Below, in pieces: positions 19,443 through 27,382 of a stretch of 64,000 nt of DNA. The DNA is from Acidicapsa dinghuensis (GTDB taxonomy: Bacteria; Acidobacteriota; Terriglobia; Terriglobales; Acidobacteriaceae): assembly GCF_025685685.1 (NCBI RefSeq), contig NZ_JAGSYH010000008.1, positions 62,001-126,000 on the forward strand, read 5' to 3'. The notes under the pieces were generated by a model that searched no databases, was not told the DNA's origin, and saw only the letters and a program-made list of their open reading frames with translations. The first letter of the stretch is position 1. Each line of letters starts with the position of its first letter. The translations under genes and the position numbers were made by a program.

Positions 19443-20896
19443 GCAACGAGGCTACGAGCTTCGACAAGCGAGCACACGTTGCAATCGATCTTGGAGCTGA
19501 AAGCTGTCGGGTTTCTCTGCTGCAATGGCGCAATGAGGAACCTGAAGTCACGATGCTGCATCGCGTGCCTAATGGCCCTGTGGAAGATATCGGCCATCTT
19601 TACTGGCCACTGAACAGAATTCTTTCCGGTGTCGAAGAGGGGTTACGCAAAGCGGCAGACGCTGCTCCGGAAGGAATTGCATCGATCGGCGTCGACGGTT
19701 GGGCCGTAGACTATGTTCGTTTGAGTGAAGATGGCAAACCAGTATCGGCGCCATTTTGCTATCGCGATGAACGCACCGTGAGCGCGAAAACTGAGGCTGA
19801 AACACGAGTCAACGCTGGAGAGATGTTTCGCCGCACCGGGGCTCAGCCTCTTCGTATCAACACCGCCTATCAGCTTATAGCGGATCTATTGGCCGGCAAC
19901 GAGAGAGAGACGCCCTGGGTTTTGCTGCCGGAATATGTGCTGCACTGGCTCGGTGGCAGACGTGTTGCGGAATACACCAATGCCACACACACCGGTCTCG
20001 TAAATGTGGAAAGCGGCGATTGGTGCGAGCGGACAATCGAGCTGCTTGGACTTTCTCTCGCTGCGGTGCCTGAAATCGTTCCATCCGGTTCAGTTGTTGG
20101 CAAGCTCTCTGGAGCGCTCACTTCCCTGCCCGCATTCGCAAGCACAGAATTGATTGCCCCGGCCTGCCATGATACGGCTTCAGCTATCGCCTCAATTGAT
20201 GAACCGATAGAGCACACTGCCTATATCGTGAGTGGAACCTGGTCGCTGGTGGGAACGGTCATTGAAAAACCTGTGTGCTCAACCGAAGCTCAGCAAGCAG
20301 GATTTACCAATCAGGGTGCGGTATCTGGCGGATATTGTTTTCATCGCAATGTGAATGGCATGTGGATGCTGAAACAGTGTATGGAGCATTGGGCTGCCGA
20401 AGGACGCGTGCTGGATATCGCGGAATTGATTGCGCAGGCTGGCAACGTCGATCCGATTCCTGGCCTAATTGATGTGGATCTGCCTGAACTGCTGCTGGCA
20501 GGCAATATGTCTGCGCGCATCAATGAAGCTCTGCGGCTTGCAGGCTCAAACACTATTGACGATTCGGCGGGACATGAACCCATCTTTGCACGCGTCATTT
20601 TCGCAAGCCTCGCACATGGCTACGCCAACACATTGCGCAATCTCGAGTCGCTGACTGGACGCACATTTGAGCAGATCATGATCCTCGGCGGCGGAAGCAG
20701 AAATGCGCTGTTGCGAAAACTAACCGAAAAGAGCACTGGGCTACCAGTGATTTGCGGGGAAGTTGAAGGATCCACGATCGGCAATTTCGCAGTGCAGCTT
20801 GCAACACGCGAAGCGCAGCCCGGCACTCCTGGCTTTGCTGGGAGTGTTCGCCGATGGGCTCATCGTCTGGGATCACATAAGGAAGCTTGCGCTTAA
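19439..20896 (+). CDS. rhaB: L-rhamnulokinase
   Basis: 485 residues, close to the 489 of E. coli RhaB. FGGY-type sugar kinase: VAIDLGAESCRVSLLQW (phosphate 1), GVDGWAVDYVRL, ACHDTASAIASI, SGTWSLVGT (phosphate 2) and ILGGGSRNALLRKLTE (adenosine). It phosphorylates L-rhamnulose to the 1-phosphate used by RhaEW. The ATGA overlap with the upstream gene indicates translational coupling. The isomerase that makes L-rhamnulose (RhaA or RhaI) is not in this window. Confidence 0.95.
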   Translation: MSNEATSFDKRAHVAIDLGAESCRVSLLQWRNEEPEVTMLHRVPNGPVEDIGHLYWPLNRILSGVEEGLRKAADAAPEGIASIGVDGWAVDYVRLSEDGKPVSAPFCYRDERTVSAKTEAETRVNAGEMFRRTGAQPLRINTAYQLIADLLAGNERETPWVLLPEYVLHWLGGRRVAEYTNATHTGLVNVESGDWCERTIELLGLSLAAVPEIVPSGSVVGKLSGALTSLPAFASTELIAPACHDTASAIASIDEPIEHTAYIVSGTWSLVGTVIEKPVCSTEAQQAGFTNQGAVSGGYCFHRNVNGMWMLKQCMEHWAAEGRVLDIAELIAQAGNVDPIPGLIDVDLPELLLAGNMSARINEALRLAGSNTIDDSAGHEPIFARVIFASLAHGYANTLRNLESLTGRTFEQIMILGGGSRNALLRKLTEKSTGLPVICGEVEGSTIGNFAVQLATREAQPGTPGFAGSVRRWAHRLGSHKEACA

Positions 20897-20930
20897 CCGA
20901 ACTCCACGGGCGAATCGGTATGATGACTGT

Positions 20931-21653
20931 ATGTCATCTCCATCCGCAAACCTGCTCAAGCTGACGGGCCAAACACTGCTGATCGATGCCGACGATACTC
21001 TATGGGAAAACAACATTTACTTTGAGCGCGCAATCGCGGCTTACATCTCTTATCTGGATCATCTGCCTCACACTCCAGAACAGGTTCGAAAGACCCTCAA
21101 CCAGGTTGAGCGCGAGACGATCCTGTCTCACGGTTACGGACTGACGAGCTTTGCGCAGTCGTTGATTACATGCTTCGAGAGATTGACAGAGGTACCGATA
21201 GCTGCCGAGCACGAAGGGCAGATTCGCAGCTTTGCACAGAGCATTGCAGATCACGAGATAGAGTTGTTGCCGGGCGTGTCAGAGCTGCTTCCAAAGCTTG
21301 CAGAGCGGCACCGTCTCATACTTATGACCAAGGGATCGCAGGCGGAGCAGGCAGATAAACTTGCACGCTCAGGTTTGGCGCCTCACTTCACAGGAGTAGA
21401 GATTGTAGCGGAGAAGAATCCAGCGGCCTATCGCGAGGTAATCAACCGCTACGGTTGCGAAGCAGGCTCCACATGGATGATCGGAAACAGCCCAAAGTCG
21501 GATATCAACCCTGCTCTCGCCGCTGGTTTGCATGCCGTCTTCATCTTTCACAAAGATACGTGGGTGCTTGAGCATGCTGAGCTGTCAACTGCGCCCGATG
21601 GGCAGAAGCTGCTAGAAGTCGATTCATTCAGAGGCTTGGCGAAAATATTCTGA
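20931..21653 (+). CDS. HAD-superfamily phosphatase
   Basis: 240 residues. The HAD motifs are visible: I, LLIDADDTLWENN (nucleophile and acid Asp); II, LILMTKGSQAEQ; III, the Lys in VAEKNPAAY; IV, WMIGNSPKSDINPALAAGL. A helical cap lies between I and II, so it is a C1-capped phosphohydrolase. It follows rhaB by 34 bases and may be co-transcribed; the substrate is unknown. ATG 20931 is preferred because the open frame back to 20763 overlaps rhaB extensively in another frame. Confidence 0.85.
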   Translation: MSSPSANLLKLTGQTLLIDADDTLWENNIYFERAIAAYISYLDHLPHTPEQVRKTLNQVERETILSHGYGLTSFAQSLITCFERLTEVPIAAEHEGQIRSFAQSIADHEIELLPGVSELLPKLAERHRLILMTKGSQAEQADKLARSGLAPHFTGVEIVAEKNPAAYREVINRYGCEAGSTWMIGNSPKSDINPALAAGLHAVFIFHKDTWVLEHAELSTAPDGQKLLEVDSFRGLAKIF

Positions 21654-21742
21654 ACAGGTCTGATCGAATCCCGGGAGACAACGCAGCTCGGTGCACGGTG
21701 CTTGACTGACTTCCCGCGGCTCTGGTCTACTGGCTATAAGTT

Positions 21743-21826
21743 ATGCAGTACGTCATCATTTGCGCGATTCGAATTAGCGGCCCCAATTTGTTGCTGGGCG
21801 TGCGCGGGAGACGCTGCCAGAAATAG
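21743..21826 (+). CDS. branched-chain amino acid leader peptide (ilv-type attenuator)
   Basis: 27-codon open frame beginning MQYVIICAIRISG and continuing with NLLLGV, ending in TAG at 21824. Nine of 27 residues are Ile, Leu or Val (codons 4-6, 9, 11, 16-18 and 20), with Ile clusters first and a Leu triplet later. It lies 78 bases before the threonine dehydratase start and is followed by a terminator hairpin. This is the classical layout of ribosome-mediated attenuation, with stalling at Ile/Leu/Val codons favouring read-through into ilvA. Translation initiation is unclear: no Shine-Dalgarno sequence is seen, and the start could be very close to the 5' end of the RNA. Confidence 0.6.
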   Translation: MQYVIICAIRISGPNLLLGVRGRRCQK

Positions 21827-21885
21827 CAGAAATCAAATCTGATTGAAGGAAACAGACCACCTCCCGCAGATGCGGCGGTGGTTTT
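21804..21885 (+). promoter_or_regulatory. transcription attenuator of ilvA (antiterminator and terminator)
   Basis: The terminator has arms ACCACC (21856-21861) and GGTGGT (21877-21882), an inner stem CCGC / GCGG (21864-21867, 21872-21875), and then TTTTCTT. The segment GCGGGAG at 21804-21810, within the leader-peptide frame, is perfectly complementary to CTCCCGC at 21861-21867, which is part of the terminator's 5' arm. Pairing of the two would prevent terminator formation. This mutually exclusive pairing is the hallmark of an attenuator. The structure is read directly from the sequence; the regulation is inferred. Confidence 0.6.
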
Positions 21886-21904
21886 CTTGCGTTAGGAGCA
21901 AATT

Positions 21905-23119
21905 TTGGAATCGGTCACACTTGGCACGATTGAAGCAGCACGTGAACGTATCGGCGAAGCCATTCACCTTTCGCCCTGTCAGCTCTCCCATCACCTCACG
22001 GAGCGAATTGGCCTGCCAATTTATCTGAAGCTTGAAAATCTGCAACGCACCGGCTCGTTCAAAGAGCGGGGCGCACTGAATAAGTTGCTCACGTTGAGCG
22101 AGGAAGAGCGGGCTCGCGGCGTGATCGCTGCCTCGGCCGGTAATCACGCGCAGGGAGTGGCATTTCACGCGAACCGGCTCGGAATGCGCGCACAGATCGT
22201 GATGCCCCAGGCGACCCCTCTGGTCAAAGTGGTTTCAACTCGCGGATTCGGTGCGGAAGTCATTCTGCACGGAGCCAACTACGACGAGGCCTGCGAAGAA
22301 GCCTTGAAGCGATGCGAAGAACAGGGATTGACATTCATCCATCCTTTCGATGATCCAGTGGTTATCTCCGGCCAGGGAACCATTGGGCTTGAATTACTGG
22401 AGCAGATTCCAGATCTCGAAGCGGTAGTTGTACCCATCGGAGGCGGAGGGCTGATCGGCGGTATTGCTTGTGCTTTGAAAGAGCAGACTCCGCGAATTCA
22501 AGTGGTCGGAGTGGAGCCCGAGAAGCTGCCATCCATGCTGCGCGCGCGCGAAGCAGGTGAACCGATTACACTCGCGCCGCAGGCCACTATCGCGGACGGT
22601 ATCGCCGTGCGCAGAGCGGGAGACGTTACGCTACCGCTGGTTTCGCGCTATGTCGACGAGATTGTGACAGTGGATGATGAAGAGATCGCCAGTGCGATTC
22701 TGATGCTGCTGGAGCAGGAAAAAACCCTGGCCGAGGGAGCCGGAGCTGCCGCGTTGGCTGCGCTTCTGCAGGATAAGACGCGTCTTCGCAATCGGCGCAC
22801 CGCAGTTTTAGTCTGTGGTGGAAACATTGATGTAACGTTGCTGGCAAAGATCATTGCCCGCGGTCTCGTAAAAGATGGAAGATTGCTGAGAATCCGGGTT
22901 TATCTACTGGACCGGCCGGGCGCATTGCTGCAACTCACTGAGGTGCTGGCGCGCGAGCGGGCAAACATCGTGGAAACAGTCCATAACCGCGCTTACTACG
23001 GGGTCAGCCTGGGAGAGACTGTGATCGATGTGACGATTGAAACTCGTGGCGCCGCCCATATCACTGCCATCAGTCACGCACTGGCCGAGGCATATTTCCG
23101 ATTCGAACGAATTATGTAA
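21905..23119 (+). CDS. ilvA: threonine dehydratase (threonine ammonia-lyase) with ACT domain
   Basis: 404 residues. A PLP-dependent fold-type II domain comes first: Schiff-base lysine in TGSFKERGALNK (about residue 53), AASAGNHAQGVAFHA, and the glycine loop PIGGGGLIGGIA. A C-terminal ACT domain occupies about residues 325-404 (RIRVYLLDRPGALLQLTEVL). It makes 2-oxobutyrate, the first step of isoleucine synthesis. The start is TTG at 21905, supported by TTAGGAG six bases upstream. The ACT domain suggests allosteric control, and the upstream leader/attenuator suggests transcriptional control by branched-chain amino acid supply. Confidence 0.93.
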   Translation: MESVTLGTIEAARERIGEAIHLSPCQLSHHLTERIGLPIYLKLENLQRTGSFKERGALNKLLTLSEEERARGVIAASAGNHAQGVAFHANRLGMRAQIVMPQATPLVKVVSTRGFGAEVILHGANYDEACEEALKRCEEQGLTFIHPFDDPVVISGQGTIGLELLEQIPDLEAVVVPIGGGGLIGGIACALKEQTPRIQVVGVEPEKLPSMLRAREAGEPITLAPQATIADGIAVRRAGDVTLPLVSRYVDEIVTVDDEEIASAILMLLEQEKTLAEGAGAAALAALLQDKTRLRNRRTAVLVCGGNIDVTLLAKIIARGLVKDGRLLRIRVYLLDRPGALLQLTEVLARERANIVETVHNRAYYGVSLGETVIDVTIETRGAAHITAISHALAEAYFRFERIM

Positions 23120-23172
23120 GTCACTTGAACCGACGGGAGGCTTCCGGCATACTCTGCTAGCGGGGGTGAAGA

Positions 23173-23511
23173 ATGATTGCTCGGGTATGGCATGGCGTGA
23201 CGAGCCTTGAACATGCAGATGCGTACGAGAATGAACTCAAGCCGGAACTATTACCAGGAATTAGTGCTGTCCCAGGGTATCGTGGCAGTTATCTTTTGCG
23301 TCGCCCAGTAGGAGACGAAGTCGAGTTCATTACGATTGTGCTTTTCGACTCTCTGAACCACATTCGCGCCGTGGCAGGCGAAGATTATGAAAACGCAATT
23401 GTGCCGGATATTCGACGTAAATATCTGCTGCGGTGGGATGAAAAAGCCAAACATTATGAGGTATCTGCCACTCACGGGCTGCAGGCTGGACTCGGTCTTA
23501 TCGGAAGTTGA
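23173..23511 (+). CDS. antibiotic-biosynthesis-monooxygenase-like (ABM) domain protein
   Basis: 112 residues, a single dimeric ferredoxin-like alpha/beta domain: MIARVWHGVTSLEHADAYE, then VPGYRGSYLLRRPVGDEVEFITIVLFDSLNHIRAVAGEDYE. This is the usual form of small ABM-fold proteins, many without proven activity. GGGGGTGAAGA lies just before ATG 23173. It is followed closely by the paiB-like gene. Confidence 0.75.
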   Translation: MIARVWHGVTSLEHADAYENELKPELLPGISAVPGYRGSYLLRRPVGDEVEFITIVLFDSLNHIRAVAGEDYENAIVPDIRRKYLLRWDEKAKHYEVSATHGLQAGLGLIGS

Positions 23512-23531
23512 TATAACTCTAAGAACAGGCT

Positions 23532-24176
23532 ATGTATATCCCGAAGTTTAACGAGGTCACGAACCGCGGCATACTGATCGAAGCCATGAAAACGTGGCCC
23601 TTCGCCACGCTCTTCGGGCCGGATGAGAATGGACAACCAACCGCAACCCATCTTCCGCTCGTTGTGCTCGATGAGGGGGTTCACGGCGTACTCGAAGGGC
23701 ATTTCGCAAAGGCAAACTCGCACTGGAAAGGGCTTGTTGGCCGCGAGACGCTTGTGGTTTTCTCAGGCCCACATAGCTATGTCTCGCCCTCGTTGTACGT
23801 TGAACGAAAATCGGTCCCTACCTGGAACTACATAGCAGTGCATGCCTACGGCAAGCTCCGGATAGTCGGGGATACAGACACAGACTTACCCGACGATTTT
23901 GCAACGAAAGACGCTCTTCTCAAGCGATTGATTGCTATACATGAACCAGCCTACGCGGCCCAATGGAGCGAACTTCCAGAAAGCTATCGCACGGGGATGC
24001 TACGCGGCATCGTCGGCTTTCACATTGAAATTGAGCGGATCGAAGGCAAGTTCAAGCTAAGCCAGAATCGCCCCGAAGAGGACCGGCAAAATGTCTATGT
24101 CGCTCATCGTGCCGGCGATCTATCACAAAAGGAGCTCGCGGACTGGATGCGGCGTTTGATACCCCGACTCGAATAG
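23532..24176 (+). CDS. paiB: PaiB-family FMN-binding protein
   Basis: 214 residues, matching the PaiB/FMN-binding family: it begins MYIPKFNEV, then FATLFGPDENGQPTATHLPLVV, GHFAKANSHWK, FSGPHSYVSPSLY, VPTWNYIAVHAYGK and a C-terminal FKLSQNRPEEDRQNV. B. subtilis PaiB is named a negative transcriptional regulator, but the fold is that of split-barrel FMN proteins. No PaiA is adjacent, although a GNAT acetyltransferase gene follows 48 bases downstream; PaiA itself is a GNAT, so that pairing is suggestive. Confidence 0.88.
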   Translation: MYIPKFNEVTNRGILIEAMKTWPFATLFGPDENGQPTATHLPLVVLDEGVHGVLEGHFAKANSHWKGLVGRETLVVFSGPHSYVSPSLYVERKSVPTWNYIAVHAYGKLRIVGDTDTDLPDDFATKDALLKRLIAIHEPAYAAQWSELPESYRTGMLRGIVGFHIEIERIEGKFKLSQNRPEEDRQNVYVAHRAGDLSQKELADWMRRLIPRLE

Positions 24177-24224
24177 GCAAAGAAATTCTGATTCGTCTGC
24201 GATTCCGATTCATCGATCTACTAC

Positions 24225-24929
24225 ATGGATCTCTCTGAAAAGTTGCTCGACAATCCCATCTGGAATTCCCTTCGCACACATCTTGCATATTTTTCCGAGG
24301 GCGGTGAGCTAGCCCGGCGTTTTCAAGCAAAGATTGGTCCGCTGGCAGGATTAAAAGAACAGAGCACTGAAGCCTATGCGGAGCTGAGGTCGCTTCTCAA
24401 ATCCGGCGAATACGGAGTTCTGTTTCTTGCCGATGAGCCTCGCCTTCCGGAAGGCTGGAAGTTGCTCAAGCATGGTCGTGGAGATCAGATGATCTGTCGC
24501 AAAACCCTGCCCGTCCCTCTTACGGGTTTTGAAATTGTACCGCTTGGCCCAAATGACGTGCCGGAGATGCTATCACTCACGCAGCTAACCGATCCGGGAC
24601 CATTTCGCGAAAGAACGATTGAGCTCGGCGCATTCTTTGGCGTTCGCCAAAATGGAAGGCTTGCAGCGATGGCCGGTCAGAGGCTTTCCATGCCCGGCTT
24701 TGTCGAAGTGAGCGGAGTTTGCACGCATCCTGACTTTCGCGGACACGGTTATGCGCAGGCGCTTGTCGCTTATGTAACAGCGTTGATTCAACGCAGGGGT
24801 GACACGCCGATTCTGCATGTCTACTCGAAAAATGATTCGGCTATCCGCGTATATGAGCGGCTCGGGTATACCCGAAGATGGAGCGCTCACGTTGCAGTGA
24901 TAACGCCCCTTTTCGAGGGCCAGCAGTAA
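24225..24929 (+). CDS. GNAT-family N-acetyltransferase
   Basis: 234 residues. The N-terminal half (about 1-110) is poorly conserved, and the C-terminal half is a GNAT domain: MLSLTQLTDPGPFRERT, AAMAGQRLSMPGFVEVSGVCTHPDFRGHGYAQALV (acetyl-CoA pyrophosphate loop, R-G-H-G-Y-A) and LHVYSKNDSAIRVYERLGYT. The layout resembles FR47-like acetyltransferases. The substrate is unknown. The position after paiB suggests a possible PaiA-like polyamine or small-molecule role, which is inference. Confidence 0.85.
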   Translation: MDLSEKLLDNPIWNSLRTHLAYFSEGGELARRFQAKIGPLAGLKEQSTEAYAELRSLLKSGEYGVLFLADEPRLPEGWKLLKHGRGDQMICRKTLPVPLTGFEIVPLGPNDVPEMLSLTQLTDPGPFRERTIELGAFFGVRQNGRLAAMAGQRLSMPGFVEVSGVCTHPDFRGHGYAQALVAYVTALIQRRGDTPILHVYSKNDSAIRVYERLGYTRRWSAHVAVITPLFEGQQ

Positions 24930-24942
24930 AGCTACTAGCCTC

Positions 24943-26058
24943 TTATTTCATCGAGGCCGCGGCAACCAAAGCATCCAAAGCAGCTGTCTGTCGTGTCCCG
25001 TCTCCTGAGTCAAACGGACCCTGCCATAGAGCGCCAAACTTATGGTTGGCTCCCTGATCATGCTTCCAGATGCTTTGTGCGTTGGCATCGGCAAAATGCT
25101 TATATTTCTCATCCGGCGCGGCTTTATAGAGAGCAGCCAGATTACGTAGAAATACGCCTTTGAATTGTGGCGTGTCTTTGCCGGAAACGGTCTTTTCCTG
25201 AAGAATGCCGTCGGAGTTCGACAGTCCAGCGATTGACGCATGCGCGATGGCGTTCGCTTCGGCGATCAGGCTGGCATTGGAAACTGCCTTATTCAATTCA
25301 ACAAGACCGCCGAGAATTACGCCCTGGTTATAGGTCCAGGTATTTTCGCCATTGTTGACGCATGCATGTGGATTCTTTGAATTGAGGCCATCGTTGACGA
25401 GATGCTGTCCGTTAATCATTCCGGACGCCTTGAACCATTGCCATTCCCGCTGGGCCCAATCAAGATACTTGTGCTTCTCTGCTGCATTCTGAACACGGTT
25501 TGCAAGCGCCGCCGAGAGCGAAAGGAAAAGCTCGTTGGTGATGGCGTTTTTATATGTGTGTTTCTCATCCCACCAGACACCACCGTTGCAAGTCTGATCC
25601 CACTGATCGGCGATGTTGGTGAAGATCGTTTCGGCCATCTTCAGGTATTTTTGATCGCCAGTTATGTCGTAGGTATCGACCCAGGCCAGTGCCCACCACC
25701 CCTCGTCGTCGTATGAGGCATTGAGAAAGTCGTGGGTACGATAGGCGCCGTTTGCCCGGTCAAATGTATTGCTGACGACAGAAAGATATTCACGGGTATG
25801 GCTCACGCGCGAGTAATCAACCAGCACTGTCATGGCGTTGGCTGCATTCCACCAGTCGGTGGGTTGTGCATACATACCTGTATCGTTTGAATACCAATGC
25901 TGGAGCGTTTTTACTCCGTCCGTTGCCATCTGAATGTACGTGGGAGACGAGCCAATTTCGCGTGGCTTCGCCGTTTGGGCATTGAGGAGCAGTGAGGGCA
26001 ACAGAAATGCCAGAGCGATCAGTGGGAATAGCGTGTTTATTCTGCCTTGAGAAGTCAT
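24943..26058 (-). CDS. GH76 family glycoside hydrolase (alpha-1,6-mannanase-like), exported
   Basis: 371 residues with a signal peptide (hydrophobic core LFPLIALAFLLPSLLLNA). It is an (alpha/alpha)6 barrel with the GH76 catalytic Asp pair in NASYDDEGWWALAWVD, then YDITGDQKYLKMAETIF, CNGGVWWDEKHTYKNAITNELF, TYNQGVILGGLVEL, QFKGVFLRNL and the final DQGANHKFGALWQGPFD. Family members hydrolyse alpha-1,6-mannans. Two starts are possible, 26058 and 26082; 26058 gives a normal signal peptide, and GAGAAA lies upstream. It is convergent with the GNAT gene, with only 13 bases between them. Confidence 0.85.
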   Translation of the reverse strand: MTSQGRINTLFPLIALAFLLPSLLLNAQTAKPREIGSSPTYIQMATDGVKTLQHWYSNDTGMYAQPTDWWNAANAMTVLVDYSRVSHTREYLSVVSNTFDRANGAYRTHDFLNASYDDEGWWALAWVDTYDITGDQKYLKMAETIFTNIADQWDQTCNGGVWWDEKHTYKNAITNELFLSLSAALANRVQNAAEKHKYLDWAQREWQWFKASGMINGQHLVNDGLNSKNPHACVNNGENTWTYNQGVILGGLVELNKAVSNASLIAEANAIAHASIAGLSNSDGILQEKTVSGKDTPQFKGVFLRNLAALYKAAPDEKYKHFADANAQSIWKHDQGANHKFGALWQGPFDSGDGTRQTAALDALVAAASMK

Positions 26059-26102
26059 CGAAATGATTTTCTCAAGCGGCATCCGCCTGACGTCAAAAAA
26101 AT

Positions 26103-26138
26103 CCGGGCGACGATGCGGAGGATTTGTCTGTCGCCCGG
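26103..26138 (-). terminator. rho-independent terminator of the sigma factor gene
   Basis: Nine-base stem CCGGGCGAC / GTCGCCCGG with an 18-base loop, followed on the minus strand by ATTTTTT. It lies 11 bases after the sigma-factor stop. Confidence 0.75.
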
Positions 26139-26149
26139 TGGGATAAAAA

Positions 26150-26974
26150 CTAAGCGGCTTTTTGAGCAGGCTGCCGGTAAGCGGACTGCTTGACGATCGA
26201 ACGGCGAAATGGAATGAGAGCTTTGCGAGCTTTTGGAGATATCCCTTTCATGGCCGCGCGAAGAGAAAGAATCGCTGATGCGCGAATACGGCCAACCTCA
26301 ACGGTACTTAAACCGAGGAGCTGCGCGATTTCCGTGCGGGCTTTCCCCTCATTGAAGTACAGATGAACTACCCGTTTTTCAATATCGGGAAGCTGTTCAA
26401 TGGCATGGCTAAGCCGTATTTCCTGTTCGCCGCGCAGACACGCGAGAAGTGGGCTGTCCTCTTCCGGCCCGGATACATAGACAAATTCCTCGTCCCCGGA
26501 GTCATCCTGAGCCTTCCGGTGCAAAGAGCCAATCTCGAGCGACGCCAGCTGCCCTAACAAATATTGATATTCAGATAGAGGAATCTGGAGCTCCGTGGCT
26601 ATCTCATCCTCAGAAGGATTGCGTCGCAACCGGGCGGAAAGAGCCCTAATCGCTTCCTGAATCTCACGAGACCGGCGGCGAAGTCCACGAGGCGCCCAAT
26701 CCAGATCGCGGAGGCTATCTACGATGGCCCCCTGAATGCGCCGGTACGCATAGCTGCTGAAATCGACATTCTTGACCGGATCGAACTTTGCAGATGCCTC
26801 CAGTAATCCCAGCATGCCCGCCGAGACGAGATCATCGAACTCGACATTCTGGGGCACCCGGCGATGAATGCGCCGCGCAAGCGACTGCACAAGTGGCAGA
26901 TACTGCTGGTACACATGCTCCTGGGTCTTTGTTTCCCCCGAAGCTCCTTCATTCGAAACCATCGCTGCACGCAT
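26150..26974 (-). CDS. FliA/WhiG-type RNA polymerase sigma factor
   Basis: 274 residues, sigma-70 family group 3. Region 2 is VEFDDLVSAGMLGLLEASAKFDP with FSSYAYRRIQGAIVDSLRDLDWAPRGLRRRSREI, the last part being diagnostic of FliA/WhiG/SigD types. Region 3 is RRNPSEDEIATELQIPLSEY, and region 4 is LPDIEKRVVHLYFNEGKARTEIAQLLGLSTVEVGRI. A basic tail follows. ATG 26974 has GGAAAG six bases upstream; starts at 26989 and 26962 are also possible. No flagellar gene is present nearby, so it may direct a non-motility regulon. Confidence 0.88.
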   Translation of the reverse strand: MRAAMVSNEGASGETKTQEHVYQQYLPLVQSLARRIHRRVPQNVEFDDLVSAGMLGLLEASAKFDPVKNVDFSSYAYRRIQGAIVDSLRDLDWAPRGLRRRSREIQEAIRALSARLRRNPSEDEIATELQIPLSEYQYLLGQLASLEIGSLHRKAQDDSGDEEFVYVSGPEEDSPLLACLRGEQEIRLSHAIEQLPDIEKRVVHLYFNEGKARTEIAQLLGLSTVEVGRIRASAILSLRAAMKGISPKARKALIPFRRSIVKQSAYRQPAQKAA

Positions 26975-27173
26975 GATCATCTTTCCCATCAGTGAGTTGC
27001 CCCAACAATCAGGACTCACAGGATCGAGGATTCCAACCGACGGGGGATGCCAAGCGCGCCCCAGAGCCGCGTTACTTTGGATTACCTTTGAATCGCTGTG
27101 TTGTTACCATTGAACAGCGAGACGAGCGGAGTCTCCGTGATGTTCGTCACCCGACTTGCTGGCCCGCGCGAGC

Positions 27174-27202
27174 TTGGGACGAAGCCTCACCTTTGCTATA
27201 CT
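27174..27202 (+). promoter_or_regulatory. promoter of tRNA-Leu (and possibly secG)
   Basis: TTGGGA at 27174-27179 and TATACT at 27197-27202, 17 bases apart, lie 16 bases before the tRNA 5' end. Spacing and -10 hexamer are near consensus. Confidence 0.6.
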
Positions 27203-27218
27203 TGTCTGGTTGCCTCGT

Positions 27219-27303
27219 GCGGAGGTGGCGAAATTGGCAGACGCACAAGCTTGAGGTGCTTGCGCCGCAAGGCATAGGGGTTCAAGTCCCCTCCTCCGCA
27301 CCA
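27219..27303 (+). tRNA. tRNA-Leu (anticodon GAG)
   Basis: 85 bases including an encoded 3' CCA. The acceptor stem is GCGGAGG / CCTCCGC, and the D arm begins TGGCGAAATTGGCAGACGC. The anticodon stem is CAAGC / GCTTG with loop TTGAGGT (anticodon GAG). A long class II variable arm follows, then the T arm GGGGTTCAAGTCCCC. The type II structure with this anticodon makes Leu certain. secG begins 79 bases downstream. Confidence 0.97.
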
Positions 27304-27382
27304 AGATTCTTCCGCGGCATATTCAGGCTCGGTTCTGAACAACCAGCCAGCGCGCCGTGAGACCCACGAAAGTAGTGTTCCG

